A stretch of 64,000 bases of DNA, from NCBI RefSeq assembly GCF_943734655.1, contig NC_071353.1, positions 148,162,043-148,226,042 of the forward strand, written 5' to 3'. The position numbers were made by a program, and so were the translations under genes. Shown here in pieces: positions 20,663-31,694 of this stretch. Source of the stretch: Sabethes cyaneus. Lineage: Eukaryota > Arthropoda > Insecta > Diptera > Culicidae. Under the pieces are notes generated by a model. That model was not told the DNA's origin. It ran no database searches and saw only the letters and a program-made list of their open reading frames with translations. Within the stretch, counting starts at the first letter, position 1, and each line of letters starts with the position of its first letter.

Positions 20663-22324
20663 GGGCCAAAGCCTGTTAAACAAGGATCTCCAATCAACTC
20701 GATTGTCGACTACCGCTTTCCAAATCCTAGGACACCGAATACTCTCCGCCAGATATCGCTCCTCCTGGTCTAACCACCTTGCTCGCTGCGACCCTGGGTG
20801 TCTTGTTTTTACCGGATTTAAAGCAAACACCATCTTTGCAGGGTAGTTGTCCGGTATTCTTGCAGCATATTCTGCCCATCGTATCTGTCCAGCTTTAGCC
20901 ATCTTTTGGATATTGGGTTCGCCATAGAGCTGTGCGAGTTGATGGTTCATCGTCCGCCTCGATACTCCGTTCTCCTGTACGCCGTCGAAGATCGTTCTTA
21001 GCACTCGTCGTTCGAAAACTCCGAGCACTCGCAGGCCCTCCCCGAGCATTGTCCACTGCTCGTCCGCAATTGTTTGTAAAGCCCATGGTAAGCAGGTTTT
21101 CCGTTGGTAATGCGTCTCCGAATCTCACGACTGGCTGGTGTCCTTGCCCGTCGTTATCAGTGAGGCAAGGTAGACAAATTCATCGACTACCTCAAACTCA
21201 TCGCCGTCGATCAATATACTACTGCCCAAGCGATGTCGTTCGGCCTCGGTTCCGCTGGCCAGCATGTACTTTGTTTTAGACGTATTTACCTTTAACCCAA
21301 TCTTTTCTGCTTCGCGCTTTAGTCTGGTGTACTGTTCAGCCACCGCCAGAGATGTTCTGCCGATAATATCCATGTCATCGGCAAAGCAGACGAATTGACT
21401 AGATTTGTTGAATATCGTGCCCCGCGTGTTGATATCCGCTCGGTTCATAACACCTTGTAGCGCTATGTTGAACAGCAGGTATGAAAGACCATCACCTTGA
21501 CGAAGCTCTCTGTGTGATTCGAATGAACTTGACAATCCACCCGAAATCCGAACGCAGCACTGTGTACCATCCATCGTAGATTCAATCAGTTTGATGAACT
21601 TCCTGGGGAAGCTGTTGTCGTCCATGATTTTCCATAGCTCTTTCCGGTCGATGGTATCATATGCGGCTTTGAAGTCAACGAATAAATGATGCGTGGGAAC
21701 TCGGTATTCACGGCCCTTTTGGAGGATTTGCCGCAGTGTAAATATTTGATCCGTAGCAGACCGACTTTCGATGAAGCCGGCTTGATAAGATCCCACAAAT
21801 CTATTCGCAATTGGTGATAGACGGCGGAAAATGATTTGGGACAGCACTTTATAGGCGGCATTGAGAACGGTGATCGCTGGATAGTTCTCACAGTCCAACT
21901 TGTCGCCCTTTTTATAGATCGGGCAGATAACCCCATCTTTCCACTTCTCAGGTAGCTGTTCCGTATCCCAAATTCTAACAATTAGTCGGTGTTGACAAAC
22001 GGCCAGCTTTTCTGGTCCCATTTTAATAAGCTCCGCTCCGACGCCATTTTTTCCAGCTGACTTGTTCTTTAGCTGCATGATGGCCTCCTTAACTTCGCCT
22101 ATCGTTGAGGCTGGCACCTCTTCCCCGTATGTTGTACCGTCGAAATCACTTTCCCCGCCGCCATGGTTCTCCACCTGGGCGCCATTCAGATGTTCGTCGA
22201 TGTGCTGCTTCCACCTATCCGTCACCTCACGATCGTCCGTCAGAATACTGCCAGTCTTATCCCGACACATATCGGCTGATGCTGATGCCGATGCTGATGA
22301 TGCAGTTGCTAGCTTTATGGTCAA
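20663..22324 (-). pseudogene. RTE-clade LINE reverse transcriptase (JAM1-like)
   Basis: A 399-residue frame (22324-21125) covers most of an RTE reverse transcriptase. It has a linker with WKQHIDEHLNG and KMGPEKLA, fingers ICPIYKKGDKLDCENYPAI, palm FVDFKAAYDTIDRKELWKIM and GDGLSYLLFNIALQGV, the catalytic FADD (about 21371-21382) and thumb KVNTSKTKYM. The C-terminal region continues in another frame (21049-20665) with GVFERRVLRTIFDG and ARWLDQEERYLAESI. The frame break near 21110 disrupts it, although the catalytic motifs survive. Upstream it ends in a GCTGAT-rich patch at 22262-22290 and lacks the endonuclease, so it is 5'-truncated. Confidence 0.9.
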
Positions 22325-22480
22325 GATTCATGAGCTTATATTGCAGCATGTCCCGCGAGTAAGACCGCGCCGTAAGCCAGTATGGAGAAACCGCGAACTG
22401 AACCGTTCGAAACGTCAGATACATTGTTGCCTTCGTACGTACTACGGAATCGCAAATTTAGGCTTCGAAGCATTGTTGTA
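22325..22480 (+). pseudogene. Possible CR1/Jockey-like LINE fragment
   Basis: In the plus strand the frame FMVKIHELILQHVPRVRPRRKPVWRNRELNR resembles the region between endonuclease and RT in CR1/Jockey LINEs (a helix, then PxW..xLNRLK). It abuts the RTE 5' end at the GCTGAT-rich patch in opposite orientation. It is short, so confidence is low. Confidence 0.4.
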
Positions 22481-22648
22481 TTATGCTTAATATTGCACGA
22501 AATTTGCAAATTTGCGTACTCTATTTAATTAATAAATATTCTAGTGATATTGACTTAGTATACCAGTTTATTTTTAATTTTTTGTAAATCAATGATTTTG
22601 CCCTTTTTTAAGGTTGGAATAAAGCAAGTAAAGTGTTGCTGGAAATGT

Positions 22649-22724
22649 ACGTACTATCGAGGCAAAATGTTCGTATTATCGAGGGCACGTACTAACGAGG
22701 AAACGTACTATCGAGGTATACCTG
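22649..22724. repeat. Four iterated CGTACTATCGAGG motifs, pogo-like TIR end
   Basis: CGTACTATCGAGG and close variants occur four times in 76 bp, ending ATCGAGGTATACCTG followed by TA. The reverse complement of this end (CAGGTATACCTCGAT) resembles termini of pogo/Tigger-type elements. The partner end was not found. The preceding AATAAA (about 22619) may belong to the same element. Confidence 0.45.
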
Positions 22725-25085
22725 TATAACCTAAAGGATCTAACATGCAGCGTTTCAGTTGTAAAATCTTTTTTTGCTTTCAGCAGATTATGGTTAGTTT
22801 AATTTAAGTTTTTTATGACAGTAAGAATATGTGGGCAAGTGGAAGAAGGGACGAGCGGAAAGAAATTGGACTCCACAGTCCTTGTCATTAGTGTACTCTG
22901 ACGACCTAGTCAGTTTGCTATTTGACATTGAATAGATAGAAATTGTTGTCTGCTATGAATAGTTGGACTAACCCTCAAACGGGTAACATCGTAAAAATGA
23001 TGCGATCAAGTTAATGACTATTTTTTCATAAAATTATCAGTACAGACAGTTTTACCGGTTAGAGGGCTAATTATGAATTAGTTTGAAAGCTGAGTTGCAA
23101 TGCAGCCGAGGCTGCGTCACTGCATCGAACGTAAACTGTTCTATTACCAGATACCTAGCTACTTAGTTAAGCCACAAATCAAGTTATTTCGAGCGTTTCC
23201 CACAACACATTTCGTTCCACCCAGACGACGGCGAGGGAAAGCAAATCCGTCTGATTAACTGCCGTGCGGAGCAACCTAATCAGCTGAGACAAAACTGCCT
23301 AACCGCAGCAGCACCGCACCAGTCCAGGGGCCACCGAAAGTCAGTAATTATTTTTTTTCTCCAGATTGGGCATCGCGTGGTTCGTTTTGGCTTCCAACTA
23401 ACCGCAACCATTTCGTATTTTGCCCCCTTTCGAGTTCCATTCTCCTCGCCACTCGCTGCTGTTCGACGTTCGAGAGGTTAGGTCAAGTAGCACCCGAGAC
23501 ATTAGTTATTATAATAGTAGGCCATAACCGATAGAAGACGTGTAGAAAATTACCCAATCTTGTTATGTAACCTAGCAACTGAACTGAGGAGCGGTCGTTG
23601 AGTTGGAGTTCCAGTTCTTTTCACTTTCGAAAATACGACGGCGGTGCTCTGATGTAATCTACGCAGCCACTTTGGAACGCTTCCGTACTCTTTCGAACGG
23701 ACTGACCCCCGAAGGTCGTTCTGAACCTGAACTGGTAGCAGCGCAGCGCGCGGGAGAAAGTAGTTATGGCTGTGATTGCAATTGCGATTCAAGACCGAAA
23801 TTGGTAATTCGACCTGAGCACAAATCACGTGTTTGTTTTTTGCTAGTCGCGACCACATGTATGCTAATTCTAACCTCAATCCGTGCTGGCGTGGCAATTT
23901 CGCAAACCGACGACGTGATTGGCAAGTTTCTCGGCAACCGCGCCGCGGTCCGTTAACGACATAGACATTGGCACTGCACCGCACCGCCACCGCGGTGCGG
24001 TGGTCTATGGTTGTCGTTTTTTAAAAATGCAGAACGAATTATTTTAATGGTAATTCTCAAAAGGTAACAATTTACGCTCTGTCTGCCCGCCCGACCCGAC
24101 GACGATATGGTGAAATGTCTGGCAAGTGTCAACGAACGACCCATGAATTATGGATGTATAAGATAGAACGAACGATTGACAGTTTGTGGTTAACATAAAA
24201 GTTTAATGGCAAATGCAGCGAACAAACCGAGCGGCTCAGCGCTGGCTGTGAGAAAGCAACGCGGCATTTTAATCCAACTAATCCGACTGACACAGATCGC
24301 TGTTCGGTAAACTCCACCCCCAGGGGTCATAAATGAGTTTTCTGCTCGGCCCAGCATTCCAAAGTCAAACTAAAGTCAAACAGTCGACTTCGACGGACGA
24401 CCACAAGCAACGAACCCGGGGACCGCGTCTAGTTCTTAATTCTGCGAAACCACGCACATTCTCTTCGAACTCGCAATCATAACTATCAACCCCTAAATGC
24501 AAGTGGCGTGCACCGACCACCGCTTCACGGTGGACCGTATGGACCGACACGGACGGGGCCAATCTACATTACAATGTGTCCGCTTTGACTTTGCTCGGGC
24601 CAGTCGCCAGCACTGCTGGAGCTGCAGCCTGATCTGGTTTTCTCTACGCTTGTTTTCGCGCATTAAAGTTTTGGCTTGCCAGTCAGCCAGCCAGCCAGCC
24701 GGCCAAACCGATTCGATGGTCAACCGGATCGCAAACTTGCCGTCGTAACCCGAACTCCTTTGAGACATTGATATACCCCGACGGCCGACCTCAGCCCGTT
24801 GATTGGTTTAGCGTCAACCCAATCCCCCCTCCGTACAGTTCAGTGCCACCACCGAACCGCCCGCACCGCACCGTTCGTGACAGTTGGTGACTTACGCGGT
24901 AGGACCTTCCCCGGATTGGTGGTTTTTCACTATGAATTAGTGTTATGCGTGTTCGATGTCGGACACTGTTTCGACCCTTCTAAAATCGGCGGCCAGCGCA
25001 AACTGAAACTGACTGCAGTCTGATTCTGAAGAGACTCTACAACACACATTTTTTCCCATTCGCCACACGGCAACACAGCCGATAG
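22725..25085. other. Unassigned, promoter- or UTR-like host DNA
   Basis: No supported gene or repeat was found. From about 23150 the sequence is GC-richer, contains several TCAGT-type insect initiator words (for example near 24838) and few transposon signatures. It could be the upstream region of the candidate exon at 25086. A 117-aa open frame at 23603-23956 has no recognisable features. Confidence 0.3.
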
Positions 25086-25264
25086 ATGATAGTAAATGCG
25101 ATGTCAGAATCAATTATGTCTCGGTCAGTGGCCAGAGTGCCAGTACCCAGTGCAGTGCACTGCCAGTGCTCTCCGGTAATGATGTCGAACTTGCTGTTGG
25201 CCACACACTTGACTAATTCTGTTTTGCTTTGCCTCGTCGTCGTCAGGATCTTTGCATCGGGCAG
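25086..25264 (+). CDS. Candidate first coding exon with signal peptide
   Basis: The frame starting at 25086, with internal Met codons at 25179 and 25182, encodes a strongly hydrophobic stretch (LTNSVLLCLVVVRIFASG). Starting at Met 25179 or 25182 gives a textbook signal peptide. The frame runs to CAG|GTAACC, where GT at 25265-25266 is a plausible splice donor. This could be the first coding exon of a secreted or membrane protein whose remaining exons lie across an intron. There is no homology evidence. The alternative is chance. Confidence 0.3.
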
Positions 25265-26084
25265 GTAACCAACGGAGAGTGATTTATGTTTGTTTAAAGC
25301 AATTTTCCTCCCTGCGAGGAACCGTCCGTCGTGGGTTTGAAATAAAAATTAATAAATCGCCGTTGTAGGTTCGCGTTGCCGTTGGCAACCGTCACTCGGA
25401 GTGTCCACTCAAAGGGGGACGAAGTTTATTTTTTCCCCTGCAGCAACCGTTTAGTAGGCGCTTGCAGAATGCAACATAGCGACACGCAGCTGCTGCCTCT
25501 CATCAGCGCGCCGTTGCCCGTGGTGACTAATCATTATTTTATTTCACCCTCCAACGGTACCCGTTCAAGCACTCTGATCTATGCTAATAACTGTGGGGAC
25601 TTTTTTTTCTCTGCCGAGTTCTGTCTTCATCACCGAGTCGCACCTTCTGCAATCTCCGGTAATTGCAACCGATTTCGAAGTGAAATGACATTTCAAAAAT
25701 TAATTCATATACCTAAGTAGTTGATAGCTTATAGCCCAGCCTATAACAGATCGATCGATGGTTTGTGTCAAGTGTGATGAAAGCTTAAATTAGAGAGCAA
25801 TCAATCGAACTGTTCACCGTCTGAAATGGAATCGTAAAACTCAGTCAGGTGCTGGATGGATGACAAAACGGCTTCCCGGCGAGCTTTGACATTTTGTCAT
25901 CAATCTTGTTTCAATTATGCTTCAATCGGACTCCATTCCATCATTCAGTCTGATTCGATTGAAGAAGTTGTCAGTTTATGTGTTCAGTTTCAGTTGAATG
26001 AAGCTGTGAGGATTTTAATCATCATTATTCCATATTACATCGATTGTATGCTTTGTAATCAGAAATGCATTGTAGAATTCAGTT
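25265..26084. other. Unassigned DNA
   Basis: No convincing feature was seen. If the candidate exon is real, this would be intron. The last ~100 bp may be decayed Bel/Pao sequence. Confidence 0.25.
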
Positions 26085-26474
26085 TTATTACGATATTTGT
26101 ATGCATGACAATCAAAGCAGTTCACATGGAGATGGCTAACGGTCTGTCGTCGGTGTCGTTCATTAACGTGGTCGGCCATTGGATATTTTTTGTGATGGCT
26201 TCTTCAAGATGATAAGTATCTATGTCACTATCGCCGGGCAGGTACTTCAGTGTGAGTGGTATCCGATTTCACTTTGATCCGGCTCGTTCTGCTCACTTCG
26301 GCGGACTGTGGGAGTCAGCCGTTAAGATCTGTAAACATCATTCGGATTGCATAATGAAGGAAACACACCTGGCTATTGACGATTTCAAAACCTTGATAGT
26401 TCAAATCGAGGGAATGATGAATTCGCGACTCCTCATGCCTTTGTCATCGGATCCTGCAGATGTCGTCGCTCTAA
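26085..26474 (+). pseudogene. Bel/Pao retrotransposon integrase fragment
   Basis: Two blocks are typical of the C-terminal half of Bel/Pao integrase. FVCMTIKAVHMEMANGLSS at about 26095-26150 carries the Asp-neighbouring core strand. After a frameshift, GIRFHFDPARSAHFGGLWESAVK, HLAIDDFKTLIVQIEGMMNSR and DPADVVALT follow at about 26249-26474. The catalytic Glu region (HFGGLWESAVK) is present. The copy stops abruptly where the CCCAAG-type terminal repeat begins. There are no LTRs, gag or protease. Confidence 0.78.
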
Positions 26475-26886
26475 CCCAAGAAACATTTAAGCGTTGAATA
26501 AACATTTTAGCAGGCATAATAATTCAGCTATAGCTGAATATGTATCGAATTAAATTTATGTAAACAACTGTACAATACTTATTCAGCCGAAATTGGAGAA
26601 CTTATACAACATATTTTATTCGAGGCGGAAAAACACTTGTTAAGCAGTTATATCGCCTCTGTGCGCCTTGTTTCCTGCTTTGCGCAAATTGGTTATTTAA
26701 AAACGCGCAAAAGCCTCTATTAAGCTACATTAAAGCTTCAAAGCAGGTATTAACAAGCCCGAAGCTTGACTTAGATGTTTAAGAGCTGAAAAAAGGTTTT
26801 TATTTCTGATATTAAACCATAATTCAGCCACAGGTTGAATAAATTCAGCTAAAAAACGTTTGATCCGCCTGGAATTGTTACTTGGG
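26475..26886. mobile_element. CCCAAG-TIR element (short member)
   Basis: CCCAAGAAACATTT at 26475 and the complement of CCCAAGTAACAATT ending at 26886 form terminal repeats. Imperfect similarity extends inward for ~35 bp (both reach AAAC-TTTTAGC). The interior has repeated TTCAGC words. It begins exactly where Bel/Pao similarity ends. No AT or TA duplication is convincing here, unlike the copies at 32405 and 58970, and the right flank is part of another palindrome. Confidence 0.55.
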
Positions 26887-26957
26887 TAGCTGCTTTCAAA
26901 GCTGCAATGGAGCTTAATAGAGGCCTTTGCGTGTTTTGAAATAACCAATTTGCGCAA
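26683..26957. repeat. Long inverted repeat (~65-bp arms)
   Basis: The arm at 26683-26747 (GCGCAAATTGGTTATTT...CTATTAAGC) is matched by its reverse complement at about 26889-26957. The left arm lies inside the CCCAAG element and the right arm just outside, so two structures overlap. This may be a foldback with the CCCAAG end in its loop. Confidence 0.6.
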
Positions 26958-27124
26958 TGCTGTCAATTCTATTTTTAGAATGAGGAATAGTTTTGCAATG
27001 CTTTTTCAGTCGCTTATTCTACGTCTTATCAACCTTTATGCAGCCAGGAAATGATCTATTTCTAAATTTAAGAAAGAATAGAACGCGTCATATTTATTTT
27101 GCTGTGGCGTCGTATGCTATCCTA

Positions 27125-27206
27125 GTAAGAATTTGTCGTGCGACGTCGGACAGACGCAAGCAAGAGTTACGCTTGTGTCAGACGACGTCCGTCCGACAAT
27201 TCTTAC
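27125..27206. repeat. 82-bp hairpin, ~36-bp arms
   Basis: GTAAGAATTTGTCG on the left pairs with CGACAATTCTTAC on the right. The arms include GTCCGACG-type words and are separated by a loop of about 9 nt. It could be a tiny MITE or a miRNA-like precursor. There is no direct evidence of expression. Confidence 0.7.
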
Positions 27207-27477
27207 CGGGATGTTTTAAATTTTGAATAACTTGAATTCGTATATGCAAGCTAATTAATATTGCATGTCGTCATCTTTCGGGAATTGAACCGCCATCTTC
27301 TGATCCATAAGTACTCATCGTATGATCCGCCCCATCTGCATCTGCAGAACAGACAGTGAAAATATTTTTACACTTGAAGCAGTCGATAATGTCGATAACT
27401 GACGTATATTTCTGCTGCCAGTCGAATTGCGAAACTCTATGATCTGACAGTATGTGTGCTGTGAGGGGGGGAAGGGG

Positions 27478-27830
27478 GGGGCTCCGTAGCCGCAAGGTTA
27501 CCGAGTCTGCTTTGACAAGCGAGTGGTCATGGGTTCGAATCTTAGTAGAATCAAGCCATTCGATGTCAAGTGACTTTAGCATGGGTTTATTCTCAGCCCC
27601 CCCCCCCCTCGTTTAGCCTTCCTTCATGCTGAATTCTATATTTACCCTCTGACGCCTCTTGACAGTGCAAATGTCCCTCCTATAGTTAAGTGTACTGGTC
27701 AGAGGAACGAATGAGTCCTTGCCAGGGACGACTATAATATGGGATGGTACTGGCAGTGAGGAATAGGTGGGTAAGGTAGATCAAGCTTTGAAGGAAGGGT
27801 AAATCCCAATACACACAAGCACGCATAAAA
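27478..27830 (+). mobile_element. tRNA-derived SINE
   Basis: A tRNA-like head contains an A-box-like TAGCCGCAAGGTTACCGAG and a B-box GGGTTCGAATC about 40 bp later, giving an internal RNA polymerase III promoter. It is not a functional tRNA, since no closing acceptor stem was found. The body continues to about 27830 with a C-run at 27599-27609. The 3' boundary is uncertain. Confidence 0.55.
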
Positions 27831-27904
27831 TTTTATAAACATATCGCTCATTAAATAGCGATTATAGCAAAAAGAAATGCAGTGCAAGTTATACAGCAAA
27901 CACC

Positions 27905-27968
27905 CGGGCGATATCACAATAGATCAACTAGACTGGTCGCAGTGATGAGTCCACACAGGAAAAAAAAT
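27905..27968 (+). mobile_element. 3' end of a Loa-like LINE
   Basis: This segment matches the last ~60 bp of the LINE ending at 12847 (CAATAGATCAA, TGGTCGCAGTGAT) and ends in an A-run. It is a heavily 5'-truncated copy. Confidence 0.6.
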
Positions 27969-28902
27969 GTGTTGTGAACCAAATGAAAGCTTGGTTTCTA
28001 AAGCCACTTTAACACCTTTAAGCAACCGTAAAACGGTTCCATGTTTATGCCGGATTTAGAAGCGGATTGTTTAGCAGAAAAACCCGCTATTAAGCTTGTT
28101 TATCAGCTTTGGAGGAAGGCTGGTTTGGAAAAACTTAAAGTAGCTTAAACATCGCTTGGTCAAACACCATTTGAGTGCTTACTTTATGCAGCTTGGATCG
28201 CGTTAAACCAACTCGTAAACAGCAATTACCAAGTACCACACTTGGTTTGAAATAAGAATTAACAACAGATTTAAAACAGATCGAATTGCTGACCTTTCGT
28301 TTGCCCATACTTAGTTATGACCTGATTAAGACTGAAACAGCGCAAGAAACGAGCTAAAATGTAACATGTTTGTGAAATATTTCAAAGTGACGCCTATGCA
28401 TTGCATGAATTTCGCCGTTTTCGCACTACCAACAGTAAAGCTTAATCGCGCTGTTGACAGGAATTTTGTTTCTGATATTTCCCTGAAGTTAAACATTTAC
28501 AAGCAAAATAATGACAGACATTTTTCGCGAGATAAAATGGCTAAAGCATATTTCGGTAACTCATCAATCACTCGAAGCAACATTGTAGCCTTCAAATAAC
28601 CCAAACTAAAGTAGTGTTCGACATCGGAACGAAAATTGAAGTCCAGGTTCCGGTTCGGTCCGGTTAAAAGGCGGCACGAACTTTGTTATTCCTTTGCTTG
28701 ATTGCTTGATTAGTTCTCGAGTTATGAAGAAATCTGTGTTCCATTTGTATGGGAGCCCCGCCTTCTAGAGGGGGGAGGGGTCTCAAACCATGCTAACAAC
28801 ATTCCTCACATCAAACGCAATGTGTATGCCAAGTTTCATCAAAATCCGTCGAGCGGTTTGCGAGTCTATACCGGACACACTAACAGCATTTCATTTTTAT
28901 AT
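27969..28902. other. Unassigned AT-rich DNA with one stray minisatellite unit
   Basis: From 28690 to about 28870 a single diverged unit of the 143-bp minisatellite is visible (GATTAGTTCTCGAGTTATGA, then GGGGGGAGGGGTC). The rest shows no coding or repeat structure I can support. Confidence 0.35.
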
Positions 28903-31027
28903 GCATACTAGCTGATCCGACAAACTTCGTATTGCCACAAATTAACCTGTGTTGTACATAAATCATGAATCTCGGATGATCTTTGTCACAATCTCGAGTT
29001 TTGCAAGCCCCCCAGTGGGCGGCACTTCCGACGGCGGGTCACCGACAACACTCGCGACCATCTCGTCCTGAATGATCTAGTGTTACTATAGATAGTTTTT
29101 GTGGTCTTGTATTGACTAATGTTTTATGGAAGAGTCTCGAATTTCTCGAGTTCGATTAGTTTTTGAGTTTCGCAAAAATTTCTGTTTTATTTGTATGAGA
29201 GTCCACATCCCCCTACCACAGGGGAGAGAGGTCTCTAACTATCGTAAAATAAATTCAAGACTCCAAAATCTCCCACATGCCAAATTTGATTCCATTTGCT
29301 TGATTAGTTCTCAAGTTATAAGGAAATTTGAATTTCATTTGTATGGAAGCCCACCCTCTTAAAAAGGTAAGGGGTCCTAATTCATCATAGAAAAAATGGT
29401 TGCCTCCAAAAACACCCACATGCCAAATATGGTTCCATTTGCTTGATTAGTTCTCGAATTATGAGGAAATTTGTATTTCATTTGTGTAGAAGCACCCCCT
29501 CTTAAAGTTGGGAGGGGTCCTAATTTACCATAGAAAATATTTTTGCCTCCAAAAACCTCCACATGCCCAATTTGGTTCTATTTGCTTGATTAGTTCTCGA
29601 GTTATGAGGAAATTTGAATTTCATTTGTATAGGAGCCCCCCCTCCTAAAGTGGGTAGGGGTCCCGATCCATCATAGAAAAAATTTTTGTCTCCAAAAACA
29701 CCCACGTGCCAAATTTGGTTCCATTTGCTTGATTAGTTCTCGAGTTATGAGGAAATTTGTATTTCGTTTGTATAGGAGCCCCCCTCTTAAAGTTGGGGGT
29801 GGTCCCAATTCACCATAGAAAATATTCTTGCGCTCGAAAACTTTCACATGCCAAATTTGGTTCCATTTGCTTGATTAGTTTTCGAGTTATGAGGAAATTT
29901 GTATTTCGTTTGTATAGGAGTCCCCCCTCTTAAAGTGGGGAGGGGTTCTAATTCACTATAGAATATATTCATGCCCTAGAAAACTTGCACATGCCAAATT
30001 TGGTTCCATTTGCTTGATTAATTCTCGAGTTGTGAGGAAATTTGCATTTCCTTTGTATAGGAGCCCCCCTTCCTAAAGTGGGGAGGGGTTTCAATTCATC
30101 ATAGAAAAAAATAATGTCTCCAAAAACACCCACATGCCAAATTTTGTTCCATTTGCTTGATTAGTTCTCGAGTTATGAGGTAATTTGTATTTCGTTTGTA
30201 TAGGAGCCCCCCTCTTAAAATTGGGAGGGGTCCTAATTCACCATAGAAAATATTGTTGCCCTCGAAATTTTTCACATGCTAAATTTTGTTCCATTTGCTT
30301 GATTAGTTCTTCAGTTATGAGGAAATTTGTATTTCATGTGTATAGGATCCCCCCCTCCTAAAACGGGTAGGGGTCCCAATTCATCATAGAAAAAATTTTT
30401 GTCTCCAAAAACACCCACATGCCAAATTTGGTTCCATTTGCTTAATTACTTCTCGAGTTATGAGGAAAATTGTGTTTCTTTGGTACAGGAGCCCCCCTCT
30501 TAAAGTGGGGAGGGGTCCTAATTTACTATAGAAAATATTCTTGCCCTCGAAAACCTTCACATGCCAAATTTGGTTCCATTTGCGTGATTATTTCTCGAGT
30601 TATAAGAAAATTTTCATGGAAGCCCCCCCTTTTAAAGAGAAGAGGAGTTATAATTCCCCTTATAAAGAGGGGAGGGGTCTCAATTTACCATAGAATAAAT
30701 TCTTGTCACCGAAAACACCCACATGCCAAATTTTGTTCTATTTGCTTGATTAGTTGTCGAGTTATGGAAAAATTTGTGTTTCATTTGTATCGGAGCCCCC
30801 CCTCTTAATGGGTGGAGGGGTTTCTAACCATCACTAAAATCTTTCCTGGCCCCAAAAAACCTCTACATGCATATTTTCATGCCGATTGGTTCAGTAGTTT
30901 TCGATTCTATAAAGAACATACGGACAGACAGACAGACAGAAATCCTTATTTATAGGTATAGATATAGATTATGCACGTACCCCCTTTTAAGAATGGCGTA
31001 GCAACGTGCGCCGGGTCATCTAGTATT
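28903..31027. mobile_element. TACTAGCTGA-terminated element with internal minisatellite
   Basis: The left end TACTAGCTGATCCG and the right end (complement of TACTAGATGACCCG, ending about 31025) are inverted repeats. ATTTTTATA occurs outside both ends and may be a target duplication, although it is AT-rich. The interior starts with a unique ~350-bp region (ACAAACTTCGTATTGCC...) and continues into a 143-bp tandem array. It ends with GACAGACAGACAGA, AATCC and TTATAGGTATAGAT. A second copy at 56582 has the same left end and array but lacks the right terminus. No protein is encoded, and the superfamily is not recognised. Confidence 0.65.
29270..30850. repeat. 143-bp minisatellite, ~11 units
   Basis: CATGCCAAATTTGGTTCC-like words recur at about 29276, 29419, 29562, 29705, 29847, 29990, 30134 and onward, with 142-143 bp spacing until about 30560. 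Each unit has GATTAGTTCTCGAGTTATGA and a CT/AG-rich near-palindrome (CCCCTCTTAAAGTGGGGAGG). Confidence 0.93.
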
Positions 31028-31290
31028 TTTATAAACCTTTCTGCGACGATTTCGACAAAAACAATCGATATATCCCTCGGTTTTGACATCTCAGCCCAAT
31101 TAACGAAAGTCTTTCACTAAACGGGCTAAGAGCTTAGTGCAATTAGCGAAAGTTGACTGTATACTTTTATAAGCAAAAGTTGAGTGGAATCGAAATAAAT
31201 ATCATTTTTTGACAATCTCACAAAATATGCTAATCTCTTTGAAAACCGGTGGGATATTTTATATTAATTATGTTATATGTCCCTTCTATA

Positions 31291-31694
31291 CAGTGGACCC
31301 CCGTTCGTTTGAACGATTCCTCATGCAAACTAACGGGGTTAGTTTTTAATTTGAACAACTGGTAACCCTAAATATGCTGGAACTGGTGTGAACTGGCTAC
31401 CCTGCTCTTTGTTATTGTTTTGGTGGTTTGATTCAGTTGGCAGTTGCAAGCAGCGAATATTCATTCTCCGATCAGATTTCTACCATAATCGTTGGGAAAA
31501 CGCAATGTGAAACAGATTAAACACGCTAGATCAGCACAAATAAATCGTGTTTATGTGCATTGTCTGCATAAGCAAATGATGTCATATTGAGTATGACGTT
31601 TGAACCATTTTTAATTTGCACGTCGTGCAAACCAACGGGGTTCAAATTAAAAAGTGTTCAGTTTAAAAACGGTCAAACGAACGGGGGTCCACGG
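31291..31694. mobile_element. Pogo-like MITE, TA TSD, 404 bp
   Basis: CAGTGGACCCCCGTTCGTTT at 31291 is repeated inverted at 31694 with one mismatch near the end. TA flanks both sides (31289-31290, 31695-31696). The size, TIR style and TA duplication fit a non-autonomous pogo/Tigger-type element. It has no coding capacity. Confidence 0.85.

Noticed and set aside
23603..23956. 117-aa frame as a gene
   Set aside because: There is no domain, signal or splice context, and an overlapping minus-strand frame is equally long.
27478..27560. tRNA gene
   Set aside because: A- and B-box-like words are present but no acceptor stem or proper cloverleaf. The sequence continues as a SINE body.
29270..30850. 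CRISPR-like array
   Set aside because: Units are 143 bp, similar throughout with no unique spacers, and the genome is eukaryotic.
28903..31027. Helitron
   Set aside because: CTAG occurs at the right end, but there is no TC start, no 3' hairpin at the right distance, and the ends are inverted repeats.
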